Positions 1 through 6,267 of a DNA stretch of 8,583 bases are shown here, piece by piece. Made by a program: the position numbers and the translations under genes. The stretch is taken from assembly GCA_948602995.1 (NCBI GenBank), contig CAPEBR010000066.1:1-8583 (forward strand), written 5' to 3'. Every line of letters begins with the position of its first letter. Positions within the stretch are counted from its first letter, which is position 1. The stretch is from an uncultured Dorea sp. GTDB taxonomy: Bacteria; Bacillota; Clostridia; Lachnospirales; Lachnospiraceae. The notes beneath the pieces are model-generated. The model did no database searches. It had not been told where the DNA came from and saw only the letters and a program-made list of their open reading frames with translations.

Positions 1-52
1 CGATAACCTGCTGATTACAAATCAGCTGCTCTGCCAATTGAGCCACATCGGC
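1..52 (-). tRNA. tRNA-Thr (anticodon TGT), 3' part missing at window edge
   Basis: Read on the minus strand, the gene begins GCCGATGTGGCTCA (5' acceptor strand and D-arm). It continues into an anticodon arm with stem GCTGA/TCAGC and loop TTTGTAA. The anticodon TGT (complement of 17-19) decodes ACA threonine. The T-arm and 3' acceptor strand lie beyond position 1, so the gene is partial. It lies 36 bases downstream of tRNA-Glu on the same strand and is probably cotranscribed with it from the promoter at 193-221. The identity is read directly from the cloverleaf. Confidence 0.95.
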
Positions 53-88
53 ATCTATAATGAGAATACACATACATGTATTCACGAA

Positions 89-160
89 TGACTCCGACGG
101 GAATCGAACCCGTGTTACCGCCGTGAAAGGGCGATGTCTTAACCGCTTGACCACGGAGCC
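89..160 (-). tRNA. tRNA-Glu (anticodon TTC)
   Basis: This is a complete 72-base cloverleaf on the minus strand, without an encoded CCA. The acceptor stem GGCTCCG pairs with CGGAGTC, with one G-U pair, and the discriminator base is A. The anticodon stem is TCGCC/GGCGG around loop CTTTCAC, so the anticodon is TTC (complement of 125-127), decoding GAA/GAG. The T-arm carries the usual GGTTCGATTCC loop. It is the first gene of a minus-strand tRNA run that continues with tRNA-Thr off the left edge. Confidence 0.97.
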
Positions 161-192
161 ATATTTTAAACAGTGCACTCGCGACGAATCTT

Positions 193-221
193 ATAATAAC
201 ATATATTTTTACTTATTGCAA
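193..221 (-). promoter_or_regulatory. sigma-A promoter for the tRNA-Glu/Thr unit
   Basis: On the minus strand the -35 is TTGCAA (216-221) and the -10 is TATTAT (193-198), with a 17-base spacer ending in TGT, so an extended -10 is present. The expected start is near 186, about 26 bases before the tRNA-Glu 5' end. It is back to back with the tRNA-Ser promoter. Confidence 0.75.
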
Positions 222-265
222 GCTTTTTTTGAAAAAAACTTGGGAAAAATAGTGTCGAATTTTTA

Positions 266-295
266 TTGCAACTTATCATGGACATGTGCTATACT
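266..295 (+). promoter_or_regulatory. sigma-A promoter for tRNA-Ser
   Basis: The -35 is TTGCAA (266-271), the spacer is 18 bases, and the -10 is TATACT (290-295), preceded by TGC as an extended -10. The predicted start falls a few bases before the mature tRNA-Ser 5' end at 306. Confidence 0.75.
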
Positions 296-305
296 ATATG
301 AGTAT

Positions 306-391
306 GCAGCGATGGTCGAGTTGGCTTATGGCATCTGCCTCGAAAGCAGAAGAGCCGCAAGGCTCCGGGGGTTCAAATCCCTCTCGCTGCG
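306..391 (+). tRNA. tRNA-Ser (anticodon CGA)
   Basis: This is a class II tRNA of 86 bases. The seven-base-pair acceptor stem GCAGCGA/TCGCTGC is fully paired, with discriminator G, as is usual for serine tRNAs. The anticodon stem is TCTGC/GCAGA around loop CTCGAAA, giving anticodon CGA at 341-343, which decodes UCG. A long variable arm, GAGCC-GCAA-GGCTC, confirms the serine class. It has its own promoter and is followed six bases later by a perfect palindrome (397-430). Confidence 0.97.
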
Positions 392-396
392 TTGTT

Positions 397-430
397 GGGG
401 ACGGGGTAAAATGAATTTTACCCCGTCCCC
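397..430. repeat. Perfect 34-base palindrome after tRNA-Ser (terminator-like or REP-like)
   Basis: A 15-base-pair perfect stem (GGGGACGGGGTAAAA at 397-411 against 416-430) closes a four-base loop TGAA. The position right after tRNA-Ser suggests a transcription end, but no T-run follows on either strand, so it is not a textbook intrinsic terminator. The GGGGACGGGG arm resembles dispersed REP-type palindromes seen in clostridial genomes. That similarity is from memory and is not shown here, since only one copy lies in the window. Confidence 0.6.
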
Positions 431-449
431 ATTGTTATGTCGCGCCATC

Positions 450-489
450 CGCAGCCGCAAAGCGGCATACTTCCTTATGCGGCTGTGCG
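450..489. other. Region of mutually exclusive hairpins
   Basis: An outer stem CAGCCGCA (452-459) with TGCGGCTG (478-485) competes with two smaller hairpins inside it: GCCGC/GCGGC (454-458 with 462-466) and GCATA/TATGC (465-469 with 476-480). It directly follows the palindrome at 397-430. No function is assigned; it may be part of a larger degenerate repeat. Confidence 0.4.
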
Positions 490-573
490 CAGTATAATCT
501 TCCGATTTTCTTAAGAAACTTTAGAAATATTTCTGCATTTTGACACATCCGCGTCACATTTTCACATTATAAT

Positions 574-722
574 GAATATATCAAATAAAGAAGACGGTAG
601 TCGTACTTATTTCTTACATATCTGTATGATTACCGCACTTCGCCTAACAATTAGCTAAAATTTATATAGATTGTTTTCATTCCTCTCCAATGACCGGTGC
701 TGTTTGCACCGGTCTCTCTTTT
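574..722 (+). ncRNA. Candidate small RNA ending in an intrinsic terminator
   Basis: No protein gene fits this stretch, yet it ends in a strong plus-strand terminator with no gene upstream to use it except tRNA-Ser. Three stems can be drawn. Positions 595-606 pair with 624-635 (12 pairs including two G-U pairs that work only as plus-strand RNA). AACAAT at 646-651 pairs with ATTGTT at 670-675. The third is the terminator hairpin. A C/U-rich single-stranded segment (CATTCCTCTCCAA, 678-690) before the terminator could pair with Shine-Dalgarno sequences. The promoter is doubtful: TTGACA (540-545) and TATAAT (568-573) are both perfect, but they are 22 bases apart instead of about 17. The alternative is a long 3' trailer or unrelated AT-rich intergenic DNA. 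Confidence 0.3.
692..722 (+). terminator. Intrinsic terminator, plus strand
   Basis: GACCGGTGC (692-700) pairs perfectly with GCACCGGTC (706-714) around the loop TGTTT, and TCTCTTTT follows. On the minus strand the bases after the hairpin are ATTGGAGAGG, with no U-run. It therefore does not look like the terminator of the minus-strand binding-protein gene that ends at 743, although a long hairpin could still slow polymerase there. Confidence 0.6.
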
Positions 723-742
723 CGTCTCTTTTCTCTTTTTAT

Positions 743-2059
743 TTATTTTAAGGATTCTTCCTGGAGCTTATCAAACTTTTCCATGCATTCATCCACAGAG
801 GCTCCTTGCAGCAAGTCTCTTACAATCAGACAGGTATTCCCCCACTGCTCCACCTTCATTCCTGCATTAGAGCCGAGCACATATATATCTTCTTTTACCT
901 TGTCATTCAAAGGCTGTAATGCAGGAATGCAGTCCACCTCGACATTCATGGATGGGGATATCACTTTATTCGTCTCTGCATATAGCTGAAGAGCTTCATC
1001 TGAAAGAATCTCATTCAGAGTATTCTTTGTATCCTCCAGATTCTCAGCGTCTGCATTAATGCCATAGCCAGTCATTGATATAACCGGCATCTGACCCCGG
1101 CTGCTGGGGAATCCGATTACCTGCATGTTAAAATCAGGCGCTCCATATGCTGTATCTGTATTTGCCGCTCCCCAGTATGCCATTACAATCGGTGTTTTCT
1201 GAGCCAGAAAGTCCGGACCCTCGCCTTCAATTGCTTCATATGTATATGCTGTCTCGGCATTAATATATTTCTTATCAATCATCTTTTTCAGAAATTCGAA
1301 ACCCGGGCGCATATAATCGCTGTATTTGCTTTCACCACTGTTTAATGCCTCAATCTCTGCCTCTGTGTTCCCTCCATTATAGAGATCCGCATATGCCAGC
1401 GCAAACACAAAGTTCTCCAGCCACCAGCGGTTCGCACCAATCGGAGTTTCAATCCCATTCTCCTTAAATACCTTGCAGCATTCCAGCAGATCCTCCGGCG
1501 TCTCAGGAAGTTTTAACGTATACTTATCAAACAGATCTTTATTTACAAACAAACCATATGCCACCACTTCCTGGGAAATCGCTACCAGCTTTCCATTCAC
1601 CGTATTTGCTGTCTTTACTACCTCTCTTAAGTTCTTAGAGTTTTCAAGCACAGACAGGTCAAGAAGCTTATCCTCTGCTCCCAGTATCTGAATCGTATCC
1701 GGATTTAGCAGATACAGATCATCCATGTCATGCCGTACTCTGTCCAAAGAAACTTCATCATAGGTCTTTTCCTGATAGTTTTCGGCTGTATATGTCCTGT
1801 ACTCCACAGTCAGTCCCAGCTTCTTTTCTGCTATACCAACCGTCAGGTCAAATGCAGTTCTCGCCGTATTTTCAGCAGCCGGGCCTGACTTTTCCATGGG
1901 GCCGAACAGATTGACTACTTTTTTACCGTCTTCATTACTATCAATCAAATTCTTAGTCAGATCTGCTTTTTTCCCGCAAGATGCAGCTGAAACCATCAGA
2001 ACTACGGCCAGACTGACCGCTGCCATTTGCTTCATAATAGTCCTTCTACTATCCCGCAT
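743..2059 (-). CDS. Lipoprotein extracellular solute-binding protein (ABC sugar-type family 1)
   Basis: The 438-residue product starts with a basic n-region, a hydrophobic stretch and a lipobox-like SAASC, so it should be lipid-anchored at Cys28 outside the membrane. The mature part looks like a MalE-type binding protein: an early strand with a central VNGKLVAISQE segment, then YGLFVNKDLFDKY and a later GANRWWLENF region, typical of carbohydrate-binding proteins. The ATG at 2059 shares one base with the kinase stop (TAATG), implying translational coupling, and has GGGAG eight bases upstream. A second ATG at 2035 (eight codons in) has its own AGAAGG and would still leave a full signal peptide, so the start is uncertain. 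No permease or ATPase gene is next to it. Its sole operon partner is a sensor kinase, so it may present a ligand to that kinase (inference). The ligand is unknown. Confidence 0.88.
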   Translation of the reverse strand: MRDSRRTIMKQMAAVSLAVVLMVSAASCGKKADLTKNLIDSNEDGKKVVNLFGPMEKSGPAAENTARTAFDLTVGIAEKKLGLTVEYRTYTAENYQEKTYDEVSLDRVRHDMDDLYLLNPDTIQILGAEDKLLDLSVLENSKNLREVVKTANTVNGKLVAISQEVVAYGLFVNKDLFDKYTLKLPETPEDLLECCKVFKENGIETPIGANRWWLENFVFALAYADLYNGGNTEAEIEALNSGESKYSDYMRPGFEFLKKMIDKKYINAETAYTYEAIEGEGPDFLAQKTPIVMAYWGAANTDTAYGAPDFNMQVIGFPSSRGQMPVISMTGYGINADAENLEDTKNTLNEILSDEALQLYAETNKVISPSMNVEVDCIPALQPLNDKVKEDIYVLGSNAGMKVEQWGNTCLIVRDLLQGASVDECMEKFDKLQEESLK

Positions 2060-4647
2060 TATTTATACTCCCTTCTCTTAACATAATCATTCACCGTTCT
2101 TTTCAGCAGTTCCATATTGATTGGTTTTGCAATATGGACGTCCATACCGGCATCTAAAGCATCCTTGACATCCTCGGCAAATGCATTTGCTGTCATGGCA
2201 ATGATCGGAATCCGGCCTGCATCTTCACGCTCCAGTTCCCTGATCGCCCTTGTGGCCTCATAACCATTCATTACAGGCATCTGGACATCCATCAGGACCG
2301 CATCAAATTCCCCTTTTCCGGCATCGCGAAATCGCTCTAATGCAAGTCTTCCATTTTCCATAATTTCGCAGGTGGCGCCTTCCAGCTCCAAAAGCTCCGA
2401 CAAAATCTCGGCATTAATCTCATTATCTTCCGCAACCAGAAAATGAAGTCCCTCTATACTGTTATTTTCCAAAGCATCTAGTGTATGCTCCTTACTTTCC
2501 CCGGCTGTCTGCATCTCTAGAATCTTCTCTTTAAATGCAGATACAAAAAATGGTTTTGGAAGGATTCCTACATCTTTTTTGCAGAGCACGGCCTCATCTT
2601 CCTCCGCCCCGCCATAATCTGTCAGAAGCAGAACAGGCACGGTCTCTGTCAGAGCTGCCCGAAGCTTATCGATCAGATCACCGTCCTTCATCCCTGGCAT
2701 CCGGGCGTCAAGCAGAATCATATGATACTCTTCTCCCTTCCTGTCAGCCTCCTCTGCCAGGCGGATGGCCGCATCTCCTGTAACTGCCGTATCCACTCTG
2801 ACCTTCGTATCCTTCATAAGCATCCGGATATTGTTACAGCTTTCTTCTTCATCTGCCGCAAGTATCCGCTTAATTCCATGCTCTTCCCAAAAGCATTCAT
2901 CTTCCTGCTCTTCCGGTATGCGAAGCTCTAATTCAACCCGGAAAAGACTTCCCTTGTCTACCTCACTGGACACCTTAATACTTCCGCCCATAAGTTCAAC
3001 AATATTTTTTGTAATCGCCATACCCAGACCTGTTCCCTGAACCTTATTCGTCGTACTATTTTCAGCCCTGGTAAATGCGTCAAAAATGATTTCAAGATAC
3101 TCCGGCGTCATCCCATACCCATTATCTTCCACTTCAATCCGTATATGTTCATACTGGCTGGTGTGCTGCCTAAGCCCAATAATACGGAACCAGATGCTTC
3201 CTCTCTCTGGTGTATATTTTACTGCATTAGAGAGCAGGTTAATCAGAATCTGGTTCAGCCTTGTCTCATCTCCCAACAGATATTCGTGCTTAATATCTGT
3301 TACAGTCACATAAAAGTTCTGCTCCTTTTCCCTTGCCATTGGACGAATAATCGCATCCACTGATGACACCAGGTCATTCAGGGTAAATTCACTGATTGTC
3401 AGCACAACTTTTCCGCTTTCAATCTTGGAAACATCCAGAACATCGTTAATCAGGCTTAAAAGATGCTGGCCGGATGCTGTTATCTTCCTCGTATATTCCC
3501 GTACCTTAAGGGCATTATCCGCATCCCTGGAAAGGAGGGTAGTAAACCCGAGTATCGCATTCATCGGTGTTCTGATGTCATGCGACATATTCGATAAAAA
3601 TGTAGTCTTCGAATTACTTGCGATCTGTGCCGCCTGCAGCGCCTCTGCAAGCTGCCTGTTATATACCTCCCTTTCTTCTTCTCTTTCCTTCCTTATACGG
3701 TCCTGTTGCCTCTTGTTAAAGTAATAGATCAGACAGCAGATAATGAATGCCGCCAGCATCACTATAATTACAATGATGATGTTCTGATTGACTGTCCTGC
3801 CTTCCTGCTGAATTGCTTCAATTGGCACATACCCGATCAGATAAAGCCCCCCGTCATTAACTGCCCACATATAGATCAGTGAATCCCTTCCCAGAATATC
3901 ATGATAAAACATAACATTTTTCCCGTTCCTGACGCTGTGGAAAACCTCGCTCTGAATATCCTTCTCCAGAATCTTGTTTGCACGGTAAAAGTCCTGAAGA
4001 TTCAAATGCCCTGCATTCCTTTCCCCCATTCCTTTAGGCTTCAGTACAAGCCTCTCACTTTCTGAATCCATAATGTAAAGCATTGCCTTACCGTTATAGA
4101 ATCCATCTGGCAATACCTCTTCAAGAGAGTCGTAGATATACTCTATATAAAATGTAGCAATTTCTTCGTCATCCCTGATAACAGGGCATTTCATCGTATA
4201 CGCCCACGTCCCCATACTATTAAGATAAGACTCGGAAATCTCCAGTCCATCTATTGTTTTCCCGGCAGAAAAATCAAGCTCCTTCTCTGTAAACACACTT
4301 CCAGTGTTAGAGACGCCTTCTGTTTCTCCTGCTGCGATCAGGGAGAGCTTCACCATTGTATTGTTCTTATTATAAGAACGGATAAATTCCTCTGGATCAT
4401 CTATTGATGCAATCTCCTGTGCGATCAGCTTTTGAAACTCTGCCTCCTTACCGTAGATCGCCTCGACCATTCCCTTGATCAAATTCAGACTTTCATTTAG
4501 ATTGGTAATCGCTGACTCGGACATCTCCTCTGATATCTTTTGTGCCACAGAGTATACAACCGTCCCTAAAATACAAAAAACCAGAACAATAGAAACGATC
4601 AAAGGAATTCCTCTTCTTCTGCTACTCTTTTCTGATTTCTTTTTCAT
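2059..4647 (-). CDS. Hybrid sensor histidine kinase with two receiver domains
   Basis: The protein has 862 residues. A membrane segment at about 13-34 is followed by an extracellular sensor region (about 36-288, size and layout like a Cache domain) and a second membrane segment (about 290-310). A charged coiled coil (about 312-345) leads to the HisKA domain with H356 in SNMSHDIRTP. The ATPase domain shows N474 in the N box, DNGYGM at 508-513 and GTGLGM at 538-543. Two receiver domains follow. The first (about 593-712) has D599/E600, phospho-acceptor D647, T676 and K698. The second (about 733-855) has E740/D741, D787, T819 and K841. Both thus keep the key residues. There is no HPt or DNA-binding output domain, so a separate phosphotransfer protein or regulator is expected elsewhere. 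The gene is promoter-proximal in an operon with the binding protein. Its own ribosome site is weak (AAAGG, about 11 bases from ATG). Confidence 0.95.
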   Translation of the reverse strand: MKKKSEKSSRRRGIPLIVSIVLVFCILGTVVYSVAQKISEEMSESAITNLNESLNLIKGMVEAIYGKEAEFQKLIAQEIASIDDPEEFIRSYNKNNTMVKLSLIAAGETEGVSNTGSVFTEKELDFSAGKTIDGLEISESYLNSMGTWAYTMKCPVIRDDEEIATFYIEYIYDSLEEVLPDGFYNGKAMLYIMDSESERLVLKPKGMGERNAGHLNLQDFYRANKILEKDIQSEVFHSVRNGKNVMFYHDILGRDSLIYMWAVNDGGLYLIGYVPIEAIQQEGRTVNQNIIIVIIVMLAAFIICCLIYYFNKRQQDRIRKEREEEREVYNRQLAEALQAAQIASNSKTTFLSNMSHDIRTPMNAILGFTTLLSRDADNALKVREYTRKITASGQHLLSLINDVLDVSKIESGKVVLTISEFTLNDLVSSVDAIIRPMAREKEQNFYVTVTDIKHEYLLGDETRLNQILINLLSNAVKYTPERGSIWFRIIGLRQHTSQYEHIRIEVEDNGYGMTPEYLEIIFDAFTRAENSTTNKVQGTGLGMAITKNIVELMGGSIKVSSEVDKGSLFRVELELRIPEEQEDECFWEEHGIKRILAADEEESCNNIRMLMKDTKVRVDTAVTGDAAIRLAEEADRKGEEYHMILLDARMPGMKDGDLIDKLRAALTETVPVLLLTDYGGAEEDEAVLCKKDVGILPKPFFVSAFKEKILEMQTAGESKEHTLDALENNSIEGLHFLVAEDNEINAEILSELLELEGATCEIMENGRLALERFRDAGKGEFDAVLMDVQMPVMNGYEATRAIRELEREDAGRIPIIAMTANAFAEDVKDALDAGMDVHIAKPINMELLKRTVNDYVKRREYK

Positions 4648-4689
4648 CTAAAAGCTTACCTTTCTGTTTTCATTCTCTGCTTTATAGAT

Positions 4690-4718
4690 ATTATAATCGA
4701 TTTCCGCCTTCTGTACAA
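4690..4718 (-). promoter_or_regulatory. sigma-A promoter of the kinase/binding-protein operon
   Basis: On the minus strand, TTGTAC (4713-4718) and a perfect TATAAT (4690-4695) are separated by exactly 17 bases. The start site would be near 4683, giving a leader of about 36 bases before the kinase ATG. Confidence 0.8.
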
Positions 4719-4740
4719 CTTTGGCGCTTCTTTTCCTATG

Positions 4741-4771
4741 ATAAAAGCGACCCGTCATAGAGACAAGCCGC
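4741..4771 (-). terminator. Probable terminator of the PilZ transcript
   Basis: On the minus strand a 10-base-pair stem (complement of 4762-4771 with complement of 4747-4756) closes a five-base loop and is followed by TTTTAT. Three pairs are G-U and exist only in minus-strand RNA. It lies downstream of the PilZ gene and its trailing repeat, and just upstream of the kinase promoter, where a terminator would be expected. Confidence 0.5.
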
Positions 4772-4784
4772 AGTTTTTATTCTT

Positions 4785-4930
4785 GTTACTATTCACGGCC
4801 CAGGAATGCGCGTAAGCTGTGCATTCCGCGAGAACATGATTCAAGAGTGAGGAGCGGTTTTTGCATAGCAAAACTCGGAAACCGCCCCGAACCGTTACTA
4901 TGAGCGGCCTCCCAGACCGCAAATAGTAAC
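4785..4930. repeat. Structured intergenic repeat RE1, copy 1
   Basis: This 146-base element begins with GTTACTATTCACGG and ends with the near-inverse CCGCAAATAGTAAC. Inside, GGAATGCGC (4803-4811) pairs with GTGCATTCC (4819-4827). A 26-base conserved core follows (4826-4851, ending GATTCAAGAGTGAG). Then comes a two-part hairpin: GCGGT/ACCGC (4854-4858 with 4881-4885) around TTTTGC/GCAAAA (4859-4864 with 4868-4873). The 3' end folds on itself through GTTACTAT (4894-4901) and ATAGTAAC (4923-4930). It touches the PilZ stop codon and would be the 3' untranslated region of that gene. It is closely related to 6268-6414. Confidence 0.85.
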
Positions 4931-5281
4931 TTATTCTTCGTCTCTCAGGCGGTTTACCAGTTCATATACTTCGATCCGTGAAGCATTCATCTCCGGCATT
5001 CCTATAAAAATAGTTCCGCATATATAATGCTCATCCTCCGTCTGTTCGATCCTTACCACCTTCAAAAATGCATGAATCACCTCATCCGTCCATATCTTCA
5101 GAAATGCTTCATATACCGCGCCGATTGCCAGCGGCATATCACAGGAAAATCCCACCCCGGTCTTGGATACATCCAACACCTTAATCTCGACTTCTTCTGG
5201 TTTATCTGAAGCATCGTTCATATTCTTAATTAGTAAACGAGCTGATAGATCCATACGTCTGCTGCCTCTTTTTTCCTCCAT
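4931..5281 (-). CDS. PilZ domain protein (putative c-di-GMP receptor)
   Basis: The product is a stand-alone PilZ domain of 116 residues when started at 5281. An upstream in-frame ATG at 5299 would add six residues, but those codons contain a perfect AAGGAGG eight bases before the ATG at 5281, so the shorter form is preferred. In that numbering, RxxxR (R5, R9) and DxSxxG (D37, S39, G42) match the two c-di-GMP-binding signatures of PilZ. There is no second domain, signal peptide or membrane segment, so it is a cytoplasmic adaptor that presumably changes partner binding when it senses c-di-GMP. The partner is not visible here. It is a single-gene unit with its own promoter. The C-terminus is followed immediately by repeat RE1. 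Confidence 0.88.
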   Translation of the reverse strand: MEEKRGSRRMDLSARLLIKNMNDASDKPEEVEIKVLDVSKTGVGFSCDMPLAIGAVYEAFLKIWTDEVIHAFLKVVRIEQTEDEHYICGTIFIGMPEMNASRIEVYELVNRLRDEE

Positions 5282-5289
5282 ATTCCGTT

Positions 5290-5296
5290 CCTCCTT
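5290..5296 (-). promoter_or_regulatory. Ribosome binding site that fixes the PilZ start
   Basis: AAGGAGG on the minus strand lies eight bases before the ATG at 5281 and inside the codons that follow the upstream ATG at 5299. It argues for translation from 5281. Confidence 0.8.
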
Positions 5297-5314
5297 CATA
5301 GCAATTCTTCATTT

Positions 5315-5343
5315 ATTTTAACGTATTTCCCTATATTTGTAAA
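5315..5343 (-). promoter_or_regulatory. sigma-A promoter of the PilZ gene
   Basis: On the minus strand, TTTACA (5338-5343), a 17-base spacer and TAAAAT (5315-5320). The start would be near 5308, leaving a leader of about 27 bases before the preferred ATG. Confidence 0.7.
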
Positions 5344-5360
5344 GAATCCACAAAAAAATT

Positions 5361-5412
5361 GTTACTTTTCACGTTACTGGTGTTACTGTTCACTCCGTGA
5401 ACAGTAACACTA
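5361..5412. repeat. Minimal RE1 hairpin with an extra half-site
   Basis: GTTACTGTTCAC (5382-5393) and its exact inverse (5397-5408) form a hairpin with a three-base loop. The stem can be extended to 5378-5412 with one G-U pair. A third half-site, GTTACTTTTCAC (5361-5372), stands to the left and could pair with the 5397-5408 arm instead (11 of 12 positions). On the minus strand a run of seven Ts (complement of 5352-5358) follows, so this may end the DUF1847 transcript. The RE1 core is absent. Confidence 0.75.
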
Positions 5413-5424
5413 TTCACAGCACAT

Positions 5425-6042
5425 CTATAGCCTGGTATAATATGTGTCTGCTGTAAAAAGTGCCGCCGCAGGGTTATGTCCCAGCACACGGTCCTTTGTC
5501 ACCCCGCTTGTAACAAGTGCATCGGAATATTTGATAAAGAGACTGTCATGACCCACGCACAGCCCCATGATGATATTCAGATCAGTTCCTGCATCATTAA
5601 GGAGTTCTGCCTGCAGAATTGGATTACACATGTTAATCCCGATCTTGCAGCATTCCTCCGGGATTCCCACCTCGGTTTTGGGAACTGTACCTACCTTGCA
5701 CGCCGCACCGAATACCTCAAAGCCATGCTTTCTTAAAATAGAAGCGAGTATACGGCTCTCCCTAAGAAGGCCTACACAGGTAGCGATTCCGAGCTTCTTC
5801 GCTCCAAGCTTCTCTGCAAATGCCATAATCTCCTCTACTCTTGTATATTTACAATAATGCTCACACTCTACCTCAGCTGCTGCTACCATAACCTTGTAAT
5901 TTTCTTCCTCCTGGTAACGCGGCATTGCCTTTTCAAATACCTCTTTTTTCATATTTTTCGTAAGACAGAACTCGGGGTATGTCTTATCCATCTTATTACA
6001 GTTTTTCACTGCACAGTCAATACACGACAGATTTTTTTCCAT
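5425..6042 (-). CDS. DUF1847 family protein, putative metal-binding, Cys-rich
   Basis: The 205-residue product starts at the ATG at 6042, which has GGAGG nine bases upstream. An in-frame ATG at 6093 lies beside the -10 box, upstream of the expected transcript start, so it is rejected. The N-terminus carries C7-x2-C10-x4-C15 and C26, a likely metal-binding cluster. More cysteines follow in the ECEHYCKYTR and EECCKIG segments. The middle (KLGIATCVGLLRES, then GFEVFGAACKVGT) has an alternating strand-helix look. Sequence and length match my recollection of the DUF1847 family, which is common in anaerobes and has no established function. No signal peptide or membrane segment is seen, so it should be cytoplasmic. 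It is transcribed alone from the promoter at 6094-6122. Confidence 0.85.
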   Translation of the reverse strand: MEKNLSCIDCAVKNCNKMDKTYPEFCLTKNMKKEVFEKAMPRYQEEENYKVMVAAAEVECEHYCKYTRVEEIMAFAEKLGAKKLGIATCVGLLRESRILASILRKHGFEVFGAACKVGTVPKTEVGIPEECCKIGINMCNPILQAELLNDAGTDLNIIMGLCVGHDSLFIKYSDALVTSGVTKDRVLGHNPAAALFTADTYYTRL

Positions 6043-6051
6043 TTCCTTTTT

Positions 6052-6056
6052 CCTCC
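6052..6056 (-). promoter_or_regulatory. Ribosome binding site that fixes the DUF1847 start
   Basis: GGAGG on the minus strand lies nine bases before the ATG at 6042. It supports that start over the ATG at 6093. Confidence 0.7.
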
Positions 6057-6093
6057 ATTCCAAAGCCAAACGCAGCCAAATTATTCTATACAC

Positions 6094-6122
6094 ATTATAA
6101 ACAACTTTCCCTGCAAATGCAA
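6094..6122 (-). promoter_or_regulatory. sigma-A promoter of the DUF1847 gene
   Basis: On the minus strand, TTGCAT (6117-6122), a 17-base spacer and a perfect TATAAT (6094-6099). The start would be near 6087, about 45 bases before the chosen ATG. Confidence 0.8.
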
Positions 6123-6161
6123 TGACGCCATTCGTTGTATTGTGGTTTGTTACTATTATAG

Positions 6162-6267
6162 GTTACTGTTCACACAGGACTATGCATTTACTACAAAGTC
6201 CGTAAGAAAATGATTCAGGTGTGAGCAAATCCCATTCGCGAAGCGAATTTTAAATGGATTTGCGAAT
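6162..6267. repeat. RE1-type unit, diverged version (first of a tandem pair)
   Basis: It begins GTTACTGTTCACACAGG and shares the 26-base core (6200-6225, containing CCGTAAGAA, TGATTCA and GTGAG) with the other units. The two-part hairpin is built from different bases: outer GCAAATCC/GGATTTGC (6225-6232 with 6256-6263) and inner ATTCGC/GCGAAT (6234-6239 with 6243-6248) with a three-base loop. The first stem is short, GGACT/AGTCC (6177-6181 with 6197-6201). It runs directly into the next unit with no spacer. A partial half-site, GTTACTATT, lies just before it at 6149-6157. Confidence 0.8.

Noticed and set aside
60..497. Open frame of 145 codons on the plus strand
   Set aside because: It runs through tRNA-Glu, the tRNA promoters and all of tRNA-Ser, and has no ribosome binding site. 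It is chance coding.
690..989. Plus-strand open frame over the terminator and the 3' end of the binding-protein gene
   Set aside because: It is antisense to a clear gene, overlaps the terminator hairpin, and the product is low-complexity and unlike any family.
2535..3724. Several plus-strand frames of 69-99 codons inside the kinase gene
   Set aside because: All are antisense shadows of the kinase, whose domains and motifs are continuous on the minus strand.
4690..4784. Riboswitch (for example c-di-GMP type) upstream of the kinase
   Set aside because: The predicted leader is only about 36 bases. The folded sequence beyond it lies upstream of the promoter and reads better as the PilZ terminator.
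5857..6213. Plus-strand frame of 118 codons antisense to the 5' part of DUF1847
   Set aside because: It crosses the DUF1847 promoter and start and enters repeat RE1. The product is a hydrophobic run typical of reversed AT-rich sequence, and no ribosome site is seen.
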